Assembly: GCA_965279565.1 (NCBI GenBank) | Contig: OZ257249.1 | Coordinates: 2,294,001 to 2,358,000, forward strand | DNA from: Tagaea sp965279565 | Lineage (GTDB): Bacteria > Pseudomonadota > Alphaproteobacteria > CACIAM-22H2 | Reading direction: 5' to 3' | Length of the DNA stretch: 64,000 bases | In this document: positions 26,955-35,892 of the stretch, piece after piece | Numbering within the stretch: the stretch's first letter is position 1 | Layout: every line of letters begins with the position of its first letter | Made by a program: the position numbers and the translations under genes | The notes under the pieces: generated by a model | The model's database searches: none | What the model saw: only the letters and a program-made list of their open reading frames with translations | Told to the model about the DNA's origin: nothing

Positions 26955-27935
26955 CTATTTCTCCTTCACGTAGGCGATCCCGCTGGCCTTGGGGGCCACC
27001 GCCTTGCCGACGAACCCGGCGAGCAGCAGTACCGTCAGCACGTAGGGCATCGCCTGGATCGCCTGTACCGGTACCACGCCGATGCCCGGCAGCGACACGC
27101 CCTGCAGGCGGCCCTGCAACGCGTCGGCGAAGGCGAAGAGCAGGCAGGCGAGCACGGTCGGTACCGGCATCCACTTGCCGAAGATGAGTGCGGCGAGGGC
27201 GAGGAACCCGCGCCCGGCGGTCATCTCGCGCTGGAAGGCGGCCGACTGCGCGACCGCAAGATAGGCGCCTGCCACGCCGCACAGGGCCCCGCAGGCGAGC
27301 ATCGCGCGATAGCGCAGCCACGCAACCGAAATGCCCGCCGTATCGACCGCGTGCGGGTTCTCGCCGACCGCGCGCAGGCGCAGGCCGAAGCGCGTGCGGA
27401 ACACGACGAACCATACGACCGGGATCAGCGCCACCGTCAGATAGACCAGCGCGTTGTGGCCCGAGACGAGTGCCGCATAGACGCGCCCCAGATAGGGCAC
27501 GCCCGCAAGATCGGAAGCGAACGGCAGGGCGAGCGGGCGGAAGCGCGCCGCGTCGGGCAAAGCGGGCGTGCTGCCGCTGCCCTCGTCGAACCACGCGAAG
27601 GCGAGCACCAGCGTCAGGCCCGCGGCGAGCACGTTGATCGCCATGCCGGCGACGACCTGGTTGCCGCGATGCGTGACGCAGGCGAAGGCGTGCACCATCG
27701 CGAAGAAGCAAGCCACAAGGATGCCCGCGACCAGCCCTGCCCAGGGCGACTGCAGGAAATGGGCGCCGCACGCGGCGGCGAAGGCGGCCAGCAGCATTTT
27801 GCCTTCCAGCCCGATATCGACCACGCCCGAGCGCTCGGCAAACAGCCCCGCGAGGGCCGCGAGCACGAGCGGGACCGCCAGCCGCACGGTCGAGGCGAGC
27901 AGCGAGACGAGCTGGGCGAAATGGTCGTCCATCAT
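26955..27935 (-). CDS. Nucleoside-type ABC transporter permease 2
   Basis: Branched-chain-type permease fold (326 residues, about eight hydrophobic helices) of the BMP/nucleoside importer family; LAGLFAERSGVVDIGLEGKMLL and RGNQVVAGMAINVLAAGLT are typical of the second permease. Two adjacent ATGs exist; the first, at 27935, overlaps the preceding permease stop (ATGA) and is chosen. Partner of the permease, ATPase and BMP-type binding protein encoded upstream. Confidence 0.9.
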   Translation of the reverse strand: MMDDHFAQLVSLLASTVRLAVPLVLAALAGLFAERSGVVDIGLEGKMLLAAFAAACGAHFLQSPWAGLVAGILVACFFAMVHAFACVTHRGNQVVAGMAINVLAAGLTLVLAFAWFDEGSGSTPALPDAARFRPLALPFASDLAGVPYLGRVYAALVSGHNALVYLTVALIPVVWFVVFRTRFGLRLRAVGENPHAVDTAGISVAWLRYRAMLACGALCGVAGAYLAVAQSAAFQREMTAGRGFLALAALIFGKWMPVPTVLACLLFAFADALQGRLQGVSLPGIGVVPVQAIQAMPYVLTVLLLAGFVGKAVAPKASGIAYVKEK

Positions 27936-29029
27936 GCGGTTCCCGGCCGCGCGAACAGGGCGGCGAGGGCGGGGCGGAACATGTTCTCGAGCGCGCCGCA
28001 GAACAGGATGATCAGGCCCTGGATGACGATGATGAGATCGCGGTTGATCGCGCGCACCTCGAAGGCGAGCTCGGCCCCGCCCTGGTAGAGTGCGCCGAAC
28101 AGCAGGGCGGAAAGGCAGATGCCGACCGGATGGTTGCGGCCCATCAGCGCCACCGCGATACCCACGAAGCCGTAGCCGCCGGTGAAGGCGAGCAGCAGCC
28201 GGTGCTGGGCGCCCTGCACCTCGTTGACCGCCATCAGGCCGGCCAGCGCCCCGGAGATCGCCATCGCGATCACGATCGTGCGCGCTGGATCGATGCCGGC
28301 ATAGCGCGCGGCCTGTTCGTTGGCCCCCACGGTGCGCAGCGCGTAGCCGGCCCGGCTGTGCCAGACATAGGCCCACACGAACGCGGCGGCGGCCAGGGCC
28401 ACGAAGAACGCGGCGTTGAGCGGCGTGCGCGGGGCCTCGAGGCCGAACCAGCCGGCCATGTCGCGCAGGTTCCACAGCGTCGTGTGGCCGGCGAAATGGC
28501 GCGTCTCGGGCGAGCCGTGCGTCGGGTCGAGCAGCACGTTCGACAGCAGGTACGTCATGATCGCCGCGGCGATGAAGTTGAACATGATCGTCGTGATGAC
28601 GATGTGGCTGCCGCGGCGCGCCTGCAGCCAGCCGGGAACAGCTCCCCACGCCGCCCCCGCCGACGCGGCGGCGATCATGGCAAGCGGGACGACGAGAAGG
28701 CCCGGCAGCCCGTCGAGGAACAGGCACACCAGCGCCACGGCCAGCCCCGCGATATAGGCCTGCCCCTCGCCGCCGATATTGAACAGGCCGGCATGGAACG
28801 CGACCGCGACCGCAAGTCCCGTGAACACGAAATTGGTCGCGTAGTAGAGCGTGTAGCCCCACGCCTCGGGATGGCCGACGGCACCATGGACGAGGATCGC
28901 GAGCGCCGACAGCGGATCCTCGCCGATCGCCAGCACGACGAGCGAGGAGAGCAGCAGGGCCGCGGCCAGATTGACGAGCGGCAGCAGGCCCCAGTCGACC
29001 CAGGGCGGCAGGCGGTGGGTGGCGCTCAT
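27932..29029 (-). CDS. Nucleoside-type ABC transporter permease 1
   Basis: 365-residue inner-membrane permease with about eight hydrophobic segments; VAVAFHAGLFNIGGEGQAYI and RGSHIVITTIMFNFIA are hallmarks of the first permease of BMP-dependent nucleoside importers. ATG at 29029 overlaps the ATPase stop by 4 bp. Works as a heterodimer with the permease encoded downstream. Confidence 0.9.
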   Translation of the reverse strand: MSATHRLPPWVDWGLLPLVNLAAALLLSSLVVLAIGEDPLSALAILVHGAVGHPEAWGYTLYYATNFVFTGLAVAVAFHAGLFNIGGEGQAYIAGLAVALVCLFLDGLPGLLVVPLAMIAAASAGAAWGAVPGWLQARRGSHIVITTIMFNFIAAAIMTYLLSNVLLDPTHGSPETRHFAGHTTLWNLRDMAGWFGLEAPRTPLNAAFFVALAAAAFVWAYVWHSRAGYALRTVGANEQAARYAGIDPARTIVIAMAISGALAGLMAVNEVQGAQHRLLLAFTGGYGFVGIAVALMGRNHPVGICLSALLFGALYQGGAELAFEVRAINRDLIIVIQGLIILFCGALENMFRPALAALFARPGTA

Positions 29030-30564
29030 TCGGCCGCCGCCGGCAGCGAACCCGCCATCAGCAGTCCGAGACTGCGCTCGTCGGCTTGCGCGCGCGACAG
29101 CTCGCCCACGATGCGCCCGTCGAACATCACGAGGATGCGGTCGGCAAGCCCGAGGATCTCGTCGAGCTCGCAGCTCACCAGCAGGATCGCCTTGCCGGCG
29201 TCGCGCAGGGCGACGAGCCGGCGGTGGATGAACTCGATGGCGCCGATATCCACGCCGCGCGTCGGCTGGCCGACGATCAGCAGGTCGGGATCGCGGTCGA
29301 TCTCGCGGCCCAGCACGATCTTCTGCTGGTTGCCGCCGCTGAAATCGCCGCTGCGCTGGGCGGGAAGCGGCGGGCGCACGTCGTAGGTTTCCATCAGCCG
29401 GCGCGTGCGCTCGGTCGCCGCACGCCCCGACAGCAGCGGGCCGGATCCCAGCTCGACGTCGTCGTGATAGCCAAGGATGGCGCTTTCGCTTGCGGCGTAG
29501 CCCACGACAAGGCCCATGCGCAGCCTGTCCTCGGGCACGTGCGCGATGCGCGCCACGCGCGCCGCCTTGCAGGCGTCGGCATGGCCCGGGGCGCAGAGCG
29601 GCTCGCCCTTGTAAAACACGTGACCGCCCTGCAGCGTGCGCAGGCCCGCGAGCGCTTCGAGAAGTTCGCTCTGCCCGTTGCCGGCGACACCGGCGATGCC
29701 GACGATCTCGCCCGCGCGCACCGAGAACGACACGCCGCGCAGCCGCTCCACGCTGCGCGAATCGACATGGCGCAGGTTTTCCGCGCGCAGCACCTCGGCC
29801 CCCGGCTTCGCCTCGGTCTTCGCCACGCGCAGCAGCACGCGCCGTCCGACCATCAGTTCGGCGAGTTCCTCCTGCGAGGTCCCGGCCGTGTCCTTCGTCG
29901 CGACGACCGCACCCTGGCGCATCACCGTGACGCGGTCGGTGATCGCAAGAATCTCCTTCAGCTTGTGCGTGATCAGCAGCACCGTGCGACCCTGGTCGCG
30001 CCAGCGCGCGAGCAGTTCGAAGAGCCGTTCGGCCTCCTGCGGCGTCAGCACGGCGGTCGGTTCGTCGAGGATCAGGATGCGCGCCCCGCGATAGAGCGCC
30101 TTCAGTATCTCGACGCGCTGCTGTGCGCCCACGTCGAGATCGGCGATCTTCGCGTCGAGATCGACCTCGAGCGAATAGTCGGCCATCAGTTTCGTGAGAC
30201 CTTCGCGTGCGGCGGCTTCGCCGGCTGCCAACAGGGCGCCGCCCTCGGCCCCGAGCAGCACGTTTTCCAGGACGGTGAAGGTCTCCACCAGCATGAAATG
30301 CTGGTGGACCATGCCGATGCCGGCCCGGATCGCGTCCTGCGGCGAGGCGATGTCGACCGCCCGACCGTCGACCGCGATGGTGCCGCCGTCCGGCCGGTAG
30401 TAGCCGTAGACGATCCCCATCAGGGTCGACTTGCCCGCCCCGTTCTCGCCCACGATGCCGTGGATCGAGCCCTTCGCGACCGAGAGATCGACCGCGCGGT
30501 TGGCGTGCACGCCCCCGAATCGCTTGTCGATGCCGGCGAGGGCGAGGGCGGGCACGCCGTCCAT
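29026..30564 (-). CDS. Nucleoside-type ABC transporter double ATPase
   Basis: 512 residues with two fused ATPase halves. The first has Walker A GENGAGKST, signature LDVGAQQR and Walker B ILILDEPTAVL; the second has the degenerate GVAGNGQSE, signature FSGGNQQK and LLIVGQPTRGVD, the sugar/nucleoside-importer pattern. The start used is ATG at 30564, 5 bp after the binding-protein stop; an upstream frame is antisense noise. Energises uptake with the two permeases. Confidence 0.92.
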   Translation of the reverse strand: MDGVPALALAGIDKRFGGVHANRAVDLSVAKGSIHGIVGENGAGKSTLMGIVYGYYRPDGGTIAVDGRAVDIASPQDAIRAGIGMVHQHFMLVETFTVLENVLLGAEGGALLAAGEAAAREGLTKLMADYSLEVDLDAKIADLDVGAQQRVEILKALYRGARILILDEPTAVLTPQEAERLFELLARWRDQGRTVLLITHKLKEILAITDRVTVMRQGAVVATKDTAGTSQEELAELMVGRRVLLRVAKTEAKPGAEVLRAENLRHVDSRSVERLRGVSFSVRAGEIVGIAGVAGNGQSELLEALAGLRTLQGGHVFYKGEPLCAPGHADACKAARVARIAHVPEDRLRMGLVVGYAASESAILGYHDDVELGSGPLLSGRAATERTRRLMETYDVRPPLPAQRSGDFSGGNQQKIVLGREIDRDPDLLIVGQPTRGVDIGAIEFIHRRLVALRDAGKAILLVSCELDEILGLADRILVMFDGRIVGELSRAQADERSLGLLMAGSLPAAAE

Positions 30565-30569
30565 GCGGG

Positions 30570-31550
30570 TCAGCGCTGCGCCGTGACGTCCGTCACCTGG
30601 ATGCGGCCGGCGATGATCGCCGCGCGTGCCTCGCTGACCTTCTTTTCCATGTCGGCGGTCACGAGCGCGCGGTTGTGCTCGTCGAGCGCCCAGCCCACGC
30701 CCTCTTCCTTGAGGCCGAGGACCGACACGCCGGCCTTCCACGTGCCCTGGCGGGCCTGGATCATCGAGTTGTAGACCGCAACGTCGACGCGCTTGATCAT
30801 CGAAGAGAGCATCGTGCCCGGATGCAGGTGGTTCTGGTTGCTGTCCACGCCGACCGCGAGGCGCTTGGCGTCCTTCGCGGCCTGGTAGACGCCCAGGCCC
30901 GTCGCACCTGCCGCCGCGTAGACGACGTCGGCGCCGCGATCGAACTGGCCGCGCGCGAGTTCGGCCCCGCGCGTCGGGTCGTTGAAGGCGGCGGGCGTCG
31001 TGCCGGTCATGTTCATGAACACCTCGACCGACGGCCGGGCGAACTTGGCACCCTCTTCGTAGCCCTTGTAGAACTTGCGGATCAGCGGGATGTCCATGCC
31101 GCCGACGAAGCCGACCTTGCCGGTCTTGGTGGCGAGGCCCGCGAGCATGCCGACGAGGAACGAGCCCTCGTGCTCGCGGAACACGATCGACTGCACGTTG
31201 GGAAGTTCGACGACGCTGTCGATCAGCGTGAACTTCACGTTCGGGAATTCCTTGGCGACCGTCTCGACCGCCGAGCGGTTGTTGAAGCCGACCGCCACGA
31301 CGACCGAGGCGCCGCGCCGCGCGAGGTTGCGGATCGACTGCTCGCGTTCGGCGGCGTTGCGCACCTCGAACTCGGCGTACTGGACGCCGGTTTCCTTCTT
31401 GAAGCGCTCCGCCCCGTCATAGGCGGCCTGGTTGAACGAGCGGTCGAACTTGCCGCCGACATCGAAGGTGACGGCCGGCGCGTTCTGGGCGAGAGCGGGT
31501 CCGGCGACCAAGGCCGCGGCGATCGTCGCGGCAAATGCGAGTGTTTTCAT
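30570..31550 (-). CDS. BMP-family substrate-binding protein (nucleoside importer)
   Basis: Periplasmic or lipid-attached binding protein of the Bmp/PnrA family, 326 residues. Sec signal at about 1-21 (ends PALAQN; no clear lipobox Cys). KFDRSFNQAAYDGAERF, VVAVGFNNRSAVETVAKEFP and GFVGGMDIPLIRKF are family blocks. It heads an eight-gene run whose other products are the importer and the enzymes that dismantle nucleosides, so purine/pyrimidine nucleosides are the expected ligands. Confidence 0.92.
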   Translation of the reverse strand: MKTLAFAATIAAALVAGPALAQNAPAVTFDVGGKFDRSFNQAAYDGAERFKKETGVQYAEFEVRNAAEREQSIRNLARRGASVVVAVGFNNRSAVETVAKEFPNVKFTLIDSVVELPNVQSIVFREHEGSFLVGMLAGLATKTGKVGFVGGMDIPLIRKFYKGYEEGAKFARPSVEVFMNMTGTTPAAFNDPTRGAELARGQFDRGADVVYAAAGATGLGVYQAAKDAKRLAVGVDSNQNHLHPGTMLSSMIKRVDVAVYNSMIQARQGTWKAGVSVLGLKEEGVGWALDEHNRALVTADMEKKVSEARAAIIAGRIQVTDVTAQR

Positions 31551-31680
31551 CGTTTTCTGGCTCCTCGGGAGGGTCCGTCGCGTTCCCTGCAATGTGGCAA
31601 AGCCGGTGCGGGGAATCAACGTCCGCTTGGCAACCGGCGGGCGCCCGGCGCAAAGTCCGCCCGGAGAATCGAGGAGCGCC

Positions 31681-32796
31681 ATGCACCAGCCGTTGCCGGG
31701 TACCGAAATCGCCGATCTGGACACGCCGGCGCTCGTCGTCGATCTCGACATGGTCGACCGCAACATCGCCAAGATGGCGGCCCTCGCGAAGGCCGCCGGC
31801 ATCGCGCTCCGCCCCCACGCCAAGACACACAAATCGCCGATCTTCGCGCGCCGGCAGGTCGCCGCCGGGGCGGTCGGCGTGTGCTGCCAGAAGGTCGGCG
31901 AGGCCGAAGTGATGGTCGCCGGCGGCATTTCCGACATCCTCGTGACCAACGAGATCGTCGGGCGGATCAAGACCACGCGGCTGGCGGGTCTCGCGCGCCT
32001 CGCGACGATCCGCACGGTGGCCGACAACGCCGAGGCGGTCGCCTGGCTCGGCAAGGCCGCGCGCGCGGCGGGCGTCACGCTCGGCGTGCTGGTCGACTGC
32101 GACGTCGGCCATGCGCGCACCGGCATTTCCGATCCGCGCGCGGCGGCAGAACTGGGCCAGACCATCGCGCATACCGACGGGCTGCGTTTCGACGGGCTGC
32201 AGGCCTATCACGGCTCGATCCAGCACGTCGCCGGCTGGGCCCAGCGCCGCACGGCAGCCGAAACGGCGAACGCGAAGCTCGCCGCGTTCCGCGCCGCCTT
32301 CGCCGAGGCGCGGCTGGCCACACCGATCATCTCGGGGGCGGGAACCGGCACGTTCGAGTTCCAGGCGAAAGCCGGCTACACCGAATGGCAGTGCGGCACC
32401 TACATCTTCATGGACCGCGAATACTACAATTCGGGCGGCGAGGATGGCGGACCCTATGCGCCGTTCGAGCAGGCGCTGACGGTGCTGACGACGGTTATGA
32501 GCCTGCCGTCGGAGGACCGGTTCGTCGTCGATGCGGGCCTCAAGACCATGTCGCTCGACGGCGGCGTGCCGGAACTGCGCGACCTGCCGGGCTGGAAATT
32601 CGGCTTCGGCGGCGACGAGCACGGCAAGGTCGCGCGTACCGGCCCCGGCGCGGATCGGCCGAAGCTCGGCGACAAGATCCACCTGATCCCGGGCCACGGC
32701 GACACGACGATCAACATGCACGACGAATATTTCGTCGTTTCGCGCGGCCGGCTCGTCGCGATCTGGCCCGTCGCCGCGCGCGGGAAGAACCGCTGA
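31681..32796 (+). CDS. D-threonine aldolase-like PLP enzyme (DSD1/alanine-racemase fold)
   Basis: Fold-type III PLP enzyme of 371 residues. PLP lysine is in LRPHAKTHKSP (about K48); the C-terminal metal site reads PGHGDTTINMHD, that is His-x-Asp (about H339, D341). In this family His-x-Asp marks metal-dependent D-threonine/D-3-hydroxyaspartate aldolases, whereas D-serine dehydratases have His-x-Cys. Likely splits D-beta-hydroxy amino acids to glycine and an aldehyde. ATG at 31681 has GAGGAG upstream. Monocistronic, divergent from the BMP operon. Confidence 0.85.
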   Translation: MHQPLPGTEIADLDTPALVVDLDMVDRNIAKMAALAKAAGIALRPHAKTHKSPIFARRQVAAGAVGVCCQKVGEAEVMVAGGISDILVTNEIVGRIKTTRLAGLARLATIRTVADNAEAVAWLGKAARAAGVTLGVLVDCDVGHARTGISDPRAAAELGQTIAHTDGLRFDGLQAYHGSIQHVAGWAQRRTAAETANAKLAAFRAAFAEARLATPIISGAGTGTFEFQAKAGYTEWQCGTYIFMDREYYNSGGEDGGPYAPFEQALTVLTTVMSLPSEDRFVVDAGLKTMSLDGGVPELRDLPGWKFGFGGDEHGKVARTGPGADRPKLGDKIHLIPGHGDTTINMHDEYFVVSRGRLVAIWPVAARGKNR

Positions 32797-32800
32797 CGGC

Positions 32801-33700
32801 TCAGGTCGCGGCGGCTTCCTCGAGCAGCCAGGCGGCGAAGCGCTCGACCTCGGGCCGGGAAGGTGTCGCCGCGCGGACGAGGAAATAGGCGCGCGCCTCG
32901 ACGCGCCGCCTTGCGCCGGCAAGTGCGACGAGCTGGCCGGTCTCGAGCAGCCCGCGCACCAGCGGTCCGCTCGCCAGCGCCAGCCCCTGTCCCGCCACGG
33001 CCGCCTGGATCGTCTGGTCGTAGTGGTTGAAGCTGAGCACGCTGCGCGGCTTCACGTCGGCGAATCCGAGTGCCGCGAGCCAGCTGCCCCAGTCGCGCGC
33101 CGGCGTGGCGCCGAGCCCGTCGTAGGACAGCAGCACGGCCCCGGCATAGTCCTTCGCCGTCATCGGCCGGCGCGCGTGGACGCCGACGACCGCCTTGCTG
33201 CCGACCGGGAACACTTCCTCGCCGAACATCTTCTCGGCACCCGCGGGAAGTACGTCGGCCGGACCGTAGCGCAGCGCCAGGTCGATGCCCGCGCGCTGCA
33301 GGTCGAGCAGGCGGTTGTCGACCGACAGCCGCACATCGACGTCGGGATGGAGCTTCTGGAACGAAGCGAGCCGCGGCACCAGCCAGAGCGAGGCGATGCC
33401 GGTGCTCGCCGTGAGATTGACCCGGCGCGAAGTACCGCCGCGAAGCGATGCCGCGGCGGCGGCGAGCGTGCGCAGCGTCTCGGCGACGGTGCGCGCCAGC
33501 GTCTCGCCTTCCGGCGTCAGGTCGAGCCGGCGCGTCGTGCGCGCGAAAAGGCGCACGCCCAGATCGTCCTCCAGCGCCTTGATCTGCCGGCTGATCGCCG
33601 ACGGCGTGACGAACAGCTCCGCCGCCGCGCGCGCGAAGCTCAGATGGCGCGCCGCGGCGTCGAAGCCGCGCAGCGCATCGAGCGGAGGAAGTTTATTCAT
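32801..33700 (-). CDS. LysR-family regulator, GcvA-like
   Basis: 299-residue LysR protein; N-terminal LPPLDALRGFDAAARHLSFARAA then TPSAISRQIKALEDDLGVRLF gives a clear winged HTH and the GcvA-subfamily opening. The effector domain follows. It is divergent from a DUF2917 gene and convergent with the aldolase gene (4 bp apart). GcvA-type regulators beside DUF2917 genes probably control that neighbour; the ligand is unknown. Confidence 0.88.
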   Translation of the reverse strand: MNKLPPLDALRGFDAAARHLSFARAAAELFVTPSAISRQIKALEDDLGVRLFARTTRRLDLTPEGETLARTVAETLRTLAAAAASLRGGTSRRVNLTASTGIASLWLVPRLASFQKLHPDVDVRLSVDNRLLDLQRAGIDLALRYGPADVLPAGAEKMFGEEVFPVGSKAVVGVHARRPMTAKDYAGAVLLSYDGLGATPARDWGSWLAALGFADVKPRSVLSFNHYDQTIQAAVAGQGLALASGPLVRGLLETGQLVALAGARRRVEARAYFLVRAATPSRPEVERFAAWLLEEAAAT

Positions 33701-33829
33701 TCCTGAAACTCATCAATCCGGTGCGAATTGATCGTTTGTCTCCGATCCGGGATCGAAAAACAATAGGGACACCGAAATTCGTCCGACGCCATGGATGCAT
33801 AATCAGCATCAATCAGACAGGAGAACGTC

Positions 33830-34147
33830 ATGTCGCAACGCCAGAACCCCCGCCGGCTTTCGCTGTCCGCCGGCCGCTATGCCGTGCTTGAAGACGCGCG
33901 CGGCACGCGCGTCGTCTGCGCCGACGGCGTCCTGTGGATCACCCAGCACGCCGACCGGCGCGACATCGTGTTGCGCGCCGGCGAATCGTTCGTCGTCGAC
34001 CGCGACGCCAAGGTCATCGTCAACGCCCTGTCGCACGCGGCTTTGGCACTCGTCCCGCCGCCGGCACCCGTCTCGTTCCGCCAGCGCATGAAGCGCTGGC
34101 TGTCCGGCGAGGGGGCGCACGCGTCGCTGCGTCTTTCGGCCTGCTGA
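33830..34147 (+). CDS. DUF2917 domain protein
   Basis: 105-residue cytoplasmic protein; RLSLSAGRYAVLEDARGTRVVCADGVLWITQ followed by RDIVLRAGESFVVDRDAKVIVNAL resembles a small cupin-like beta domain, named DUF2917, with a basic amphipathic tail. ATG at 33830 has an AGGAGAACGTC site. Divergent from the GcvA-like regulator. Function unknown. Confidence 0.8.
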   Translation: MSQRQNPRRLSLSAGRYAVLEDARGTRVVCADGVLWITQHADRRDIVLRAGESFVVDRDAKVIVNALSHAALALVPPPAPVSFRQRMKRWLSGEGAHASLRLSAC

Positions 34148-34163
34148 TGACGGCGGGAAGGGC

Positions 34164-34529
34164 CTAGCGGTGCGCGCGCAGATAGGCGACGACTGCCTCG
34201 CGCTCGGCCGCCTCGCGCAGGCCGTTGCCGCCCATCCACAGGCCGGGGATCATGTCCTCGGGATCTTTGAGGAAGCGCGCGAGGCGTTCGGCATCCCACG
34301 CCGGGGCTTGCGCCCGCGCACGCCGCATGGCGGGCGAATAGTCGAAGCGCGGATCGGACGCGAGCGGCCGGCCGAGAATGCCGGCAAGGTTCGGGCCGGG
34401 CTTTTCGGCCGCCGCCGCGTCGACCGCATGGCACGACGCGCAGCGTGCCTCGAACAGCGCGCCGCCGTCCTGTGCCCACACGGGTGCCGCGGCGAATGCC
34501 GCGAACAGAAGTCCGAAAACCGCCTTCAA
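34164..34529 (-). CDS. Periplasmic class I cytochrome c
   Basis: 121 residues: Sec signal at about 1-20 (ends PVWAQ), haem-binding CASCH at residues 30-34 and a C-terminal region with KDPEDMIPGLWM supplying a likely Met ligand. The start is TTG at 34529, overlapping the TGA stop of the propeller gene as TTGA, so translation is coupled. Inference: it takes or gives electrons for a periplasmic process linked to its partner. Confidence 0.87.
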   Translation of the reverse strand: MKAVFGLLFAAFAAAPVWAQDGGALFEARCASCHAVDAAAAEKPGPNLAGILGRPLASDPRFDYSPAMRRARAQAPAWDAERLARFLKDPEDMIPGLWMGGNGLREAAEREAVVAYLRAHR

Positions 34530-35524
34530 GCGCCGTACTGGATGCGCACGAGCCGGTCGTTGCCGCTTTCCCCGCCCCAGGCTTCGCCGTCCACGCCGTC
34601 CATCTGGCGCACGTTGGCGTCGAACCTGTCGGACGGGAAGGCGGTGAATTTCTCGTTCGCCGGATCGAAGCGCACGATGGAGTTCGACGCGAAATCGGTC
34701 AGCCACACCTTGTCCGACGGATCGACCCACACAGAATAGGCGCGCGGCCGCTCGCCCGGCAGGCGCCAGGCCTTCCACGAGCCGTCGCGCGGGTCGTGCA
34801 TCGACACGTTGCCGCTGTTCCACTCGCTGATCCACAGCCGGCCCGCGCGGTCGGTCCACACGCGGCGAGCACCCTGGTTGGGCGTGGGCGGGTCGAGCAC
34901 GCGCACGCGGCCGGTGGCGAGATCCTCGATCTGGGCGAGATGGTTCCCCGCGAGCGACACGTACCAGACCGTACCCTGCGGCGTGCGCGTGATGCCGTAG
35001 GGGCCGCGCCCGCGCGGGGCTTCCCACACGTCCATCTTCTCGCTCGCCGGCACGAACCGGCCATAGATGCCGGCCTGCCCGGTGAACCACAGCGCGCCCG
35101 AATTGTCGAAGACGGCGGTGTTGAGGTTGGCGTAGCCGACGCGCTCGGGAAGCTTCCACAGCTTCACCTCGTGCGATTTGGGATCGACGCGCGCGATCGA
35201 ATTCTGCCCGCCGTCGGTGACCCAGGCCGCCCCGTCGGGCCCGCGGATCACGCCGTGCGGGGCCGAACCCTGCCCGAGATTGACGACGCGCACGGCACCG
35301 GTCGCCGTGTCGATCCGGCCGAGCGTGCCGTTGCGCTGGCCGCAGAACCAGAACGTGCCGTCGCCGGCGGCCGTCACGTCGCGCGAGCCGACGCGCTTGC
35401 CGTCCGCCGCGCGCACGTCGAAATACGTGATCTTGAAGCCGGCCGGCACGCTGGCGGCGGCCGGACGAAACGCGCCGAACGCGAGGCCGGCGGAACCGAG
35501 GGCGAGGAAGTCGCGGCGAAGCAT
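34526..35524 (-). CDS. Tat-exported beta-propeller, virginiamycin B lyase-like
   Basis: 332-residue secreted protein; Tat-like signal MLRRDFLALGSAGLAFGAF at the N-terminus (start ATG at 35524 with GGAAGGA upstream). Repeats of the form 'GxxWxTxxxxxxIxRxDP' (for example GAAWVTDGGQNSIARVDPK, DKVWLTDFASNSIVRFDPA) indicate a six- or seven-bladed propeller of the streptogramin lyase/SMP-30-like group. A real streptogramin lyase is doubtful here: coupling to cytochrome c suggests a periplasmic redox or sensor role. Confidence 0.82.
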   Translation of the reverse strand: MLRRDFLALGSAGLAFGAFRPAAASVPAGFKITYFDVRAADGKRVGSRDVTAAGDGTFWFCGQRNGTLGRIDTATGAVRVVNLGQGSAPHGVIRGPDGAAWVTDGGQNSIARVDPKSHEVKLWKLPERVGYANLNTAVFDNSGALWFTGQAGIYGRFVPASEKMDVWEAPRGRGPYGITRTPQGTVWYVSLAGNHLAQIEDLATGRVRVLDPPTPNQGARRVWTDRAGRLWISEWNSGNVSMHDPRDGSWKAWRLPGERPRAYSVWVDPSDKVWLTDFASNSIVRFDPANEKFTAFPSDRFDANVRQMDGVDGEAWGGESGNDRLVRIQYGA

Positions 35525-35748
35525 GGGCTGATCCTTCCGGGGCTGGAAAAGCGGCGCGATGTCGCAGGCGGGAAGAATGCGCCGGTCCCGGTTGGCGGGC
35601 AAGCCGGCCCTTGTAACACGCGGCGGAACGGCCCATATCTTGCCCAACGGCCCGTCAGGGCCGGTCGATCCCGAAAAGCGAAACCGTCACCCGTCCGACG
35701 CCGCCCCGGCGCCGGGCGCGGACCCCTTTTTTCCGTCAGGAGCACGCC

Positions 35749-35883
35749 ATGGCCAAGGGCCAGAAACGCAGCACGCGCGAACTCCGCAAGCCCAAGGCCG
35801 GCAAGAACAAGATCGCCACCGGCAGCACGCCCTTCCTCACGACCGCGCAGGCCGCCAAGAAGCCCGCGAAGAACAAGGGCTGA
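35749..35883 (+). CDS. Small lysine-rich orphan protein (44 aa)
   Basis: A 44-residue basic protein, begins MAKGQKRSTRELRKPKAGKN, with CAGGAGCACGCC before the ATG at 35749. Lys/Arg-rich and without a hydrophobic segment; likely binds nucleic acid or ribosomes. Short proteins of this MAKGQ-type opening are, as I recall, common in alphaproteobacteria, but none has a function I can name. Nine bases separate it from the next gene. Confidence 0.65.
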   Translation: MAKGQKRSTRELRKPKAGKNKIATGSTPFLTTAQAAKKPAKNKG

Positions 35884-35892
35884 GGGCGGGGC

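Noticed and set aside
35690..35735. GC-rich inverted sequence followed by six T before the 44-residue gene
   Set aside because: Resembles a terminator, but there is no upstream plus-strand gene for it to end; imperfect stem.
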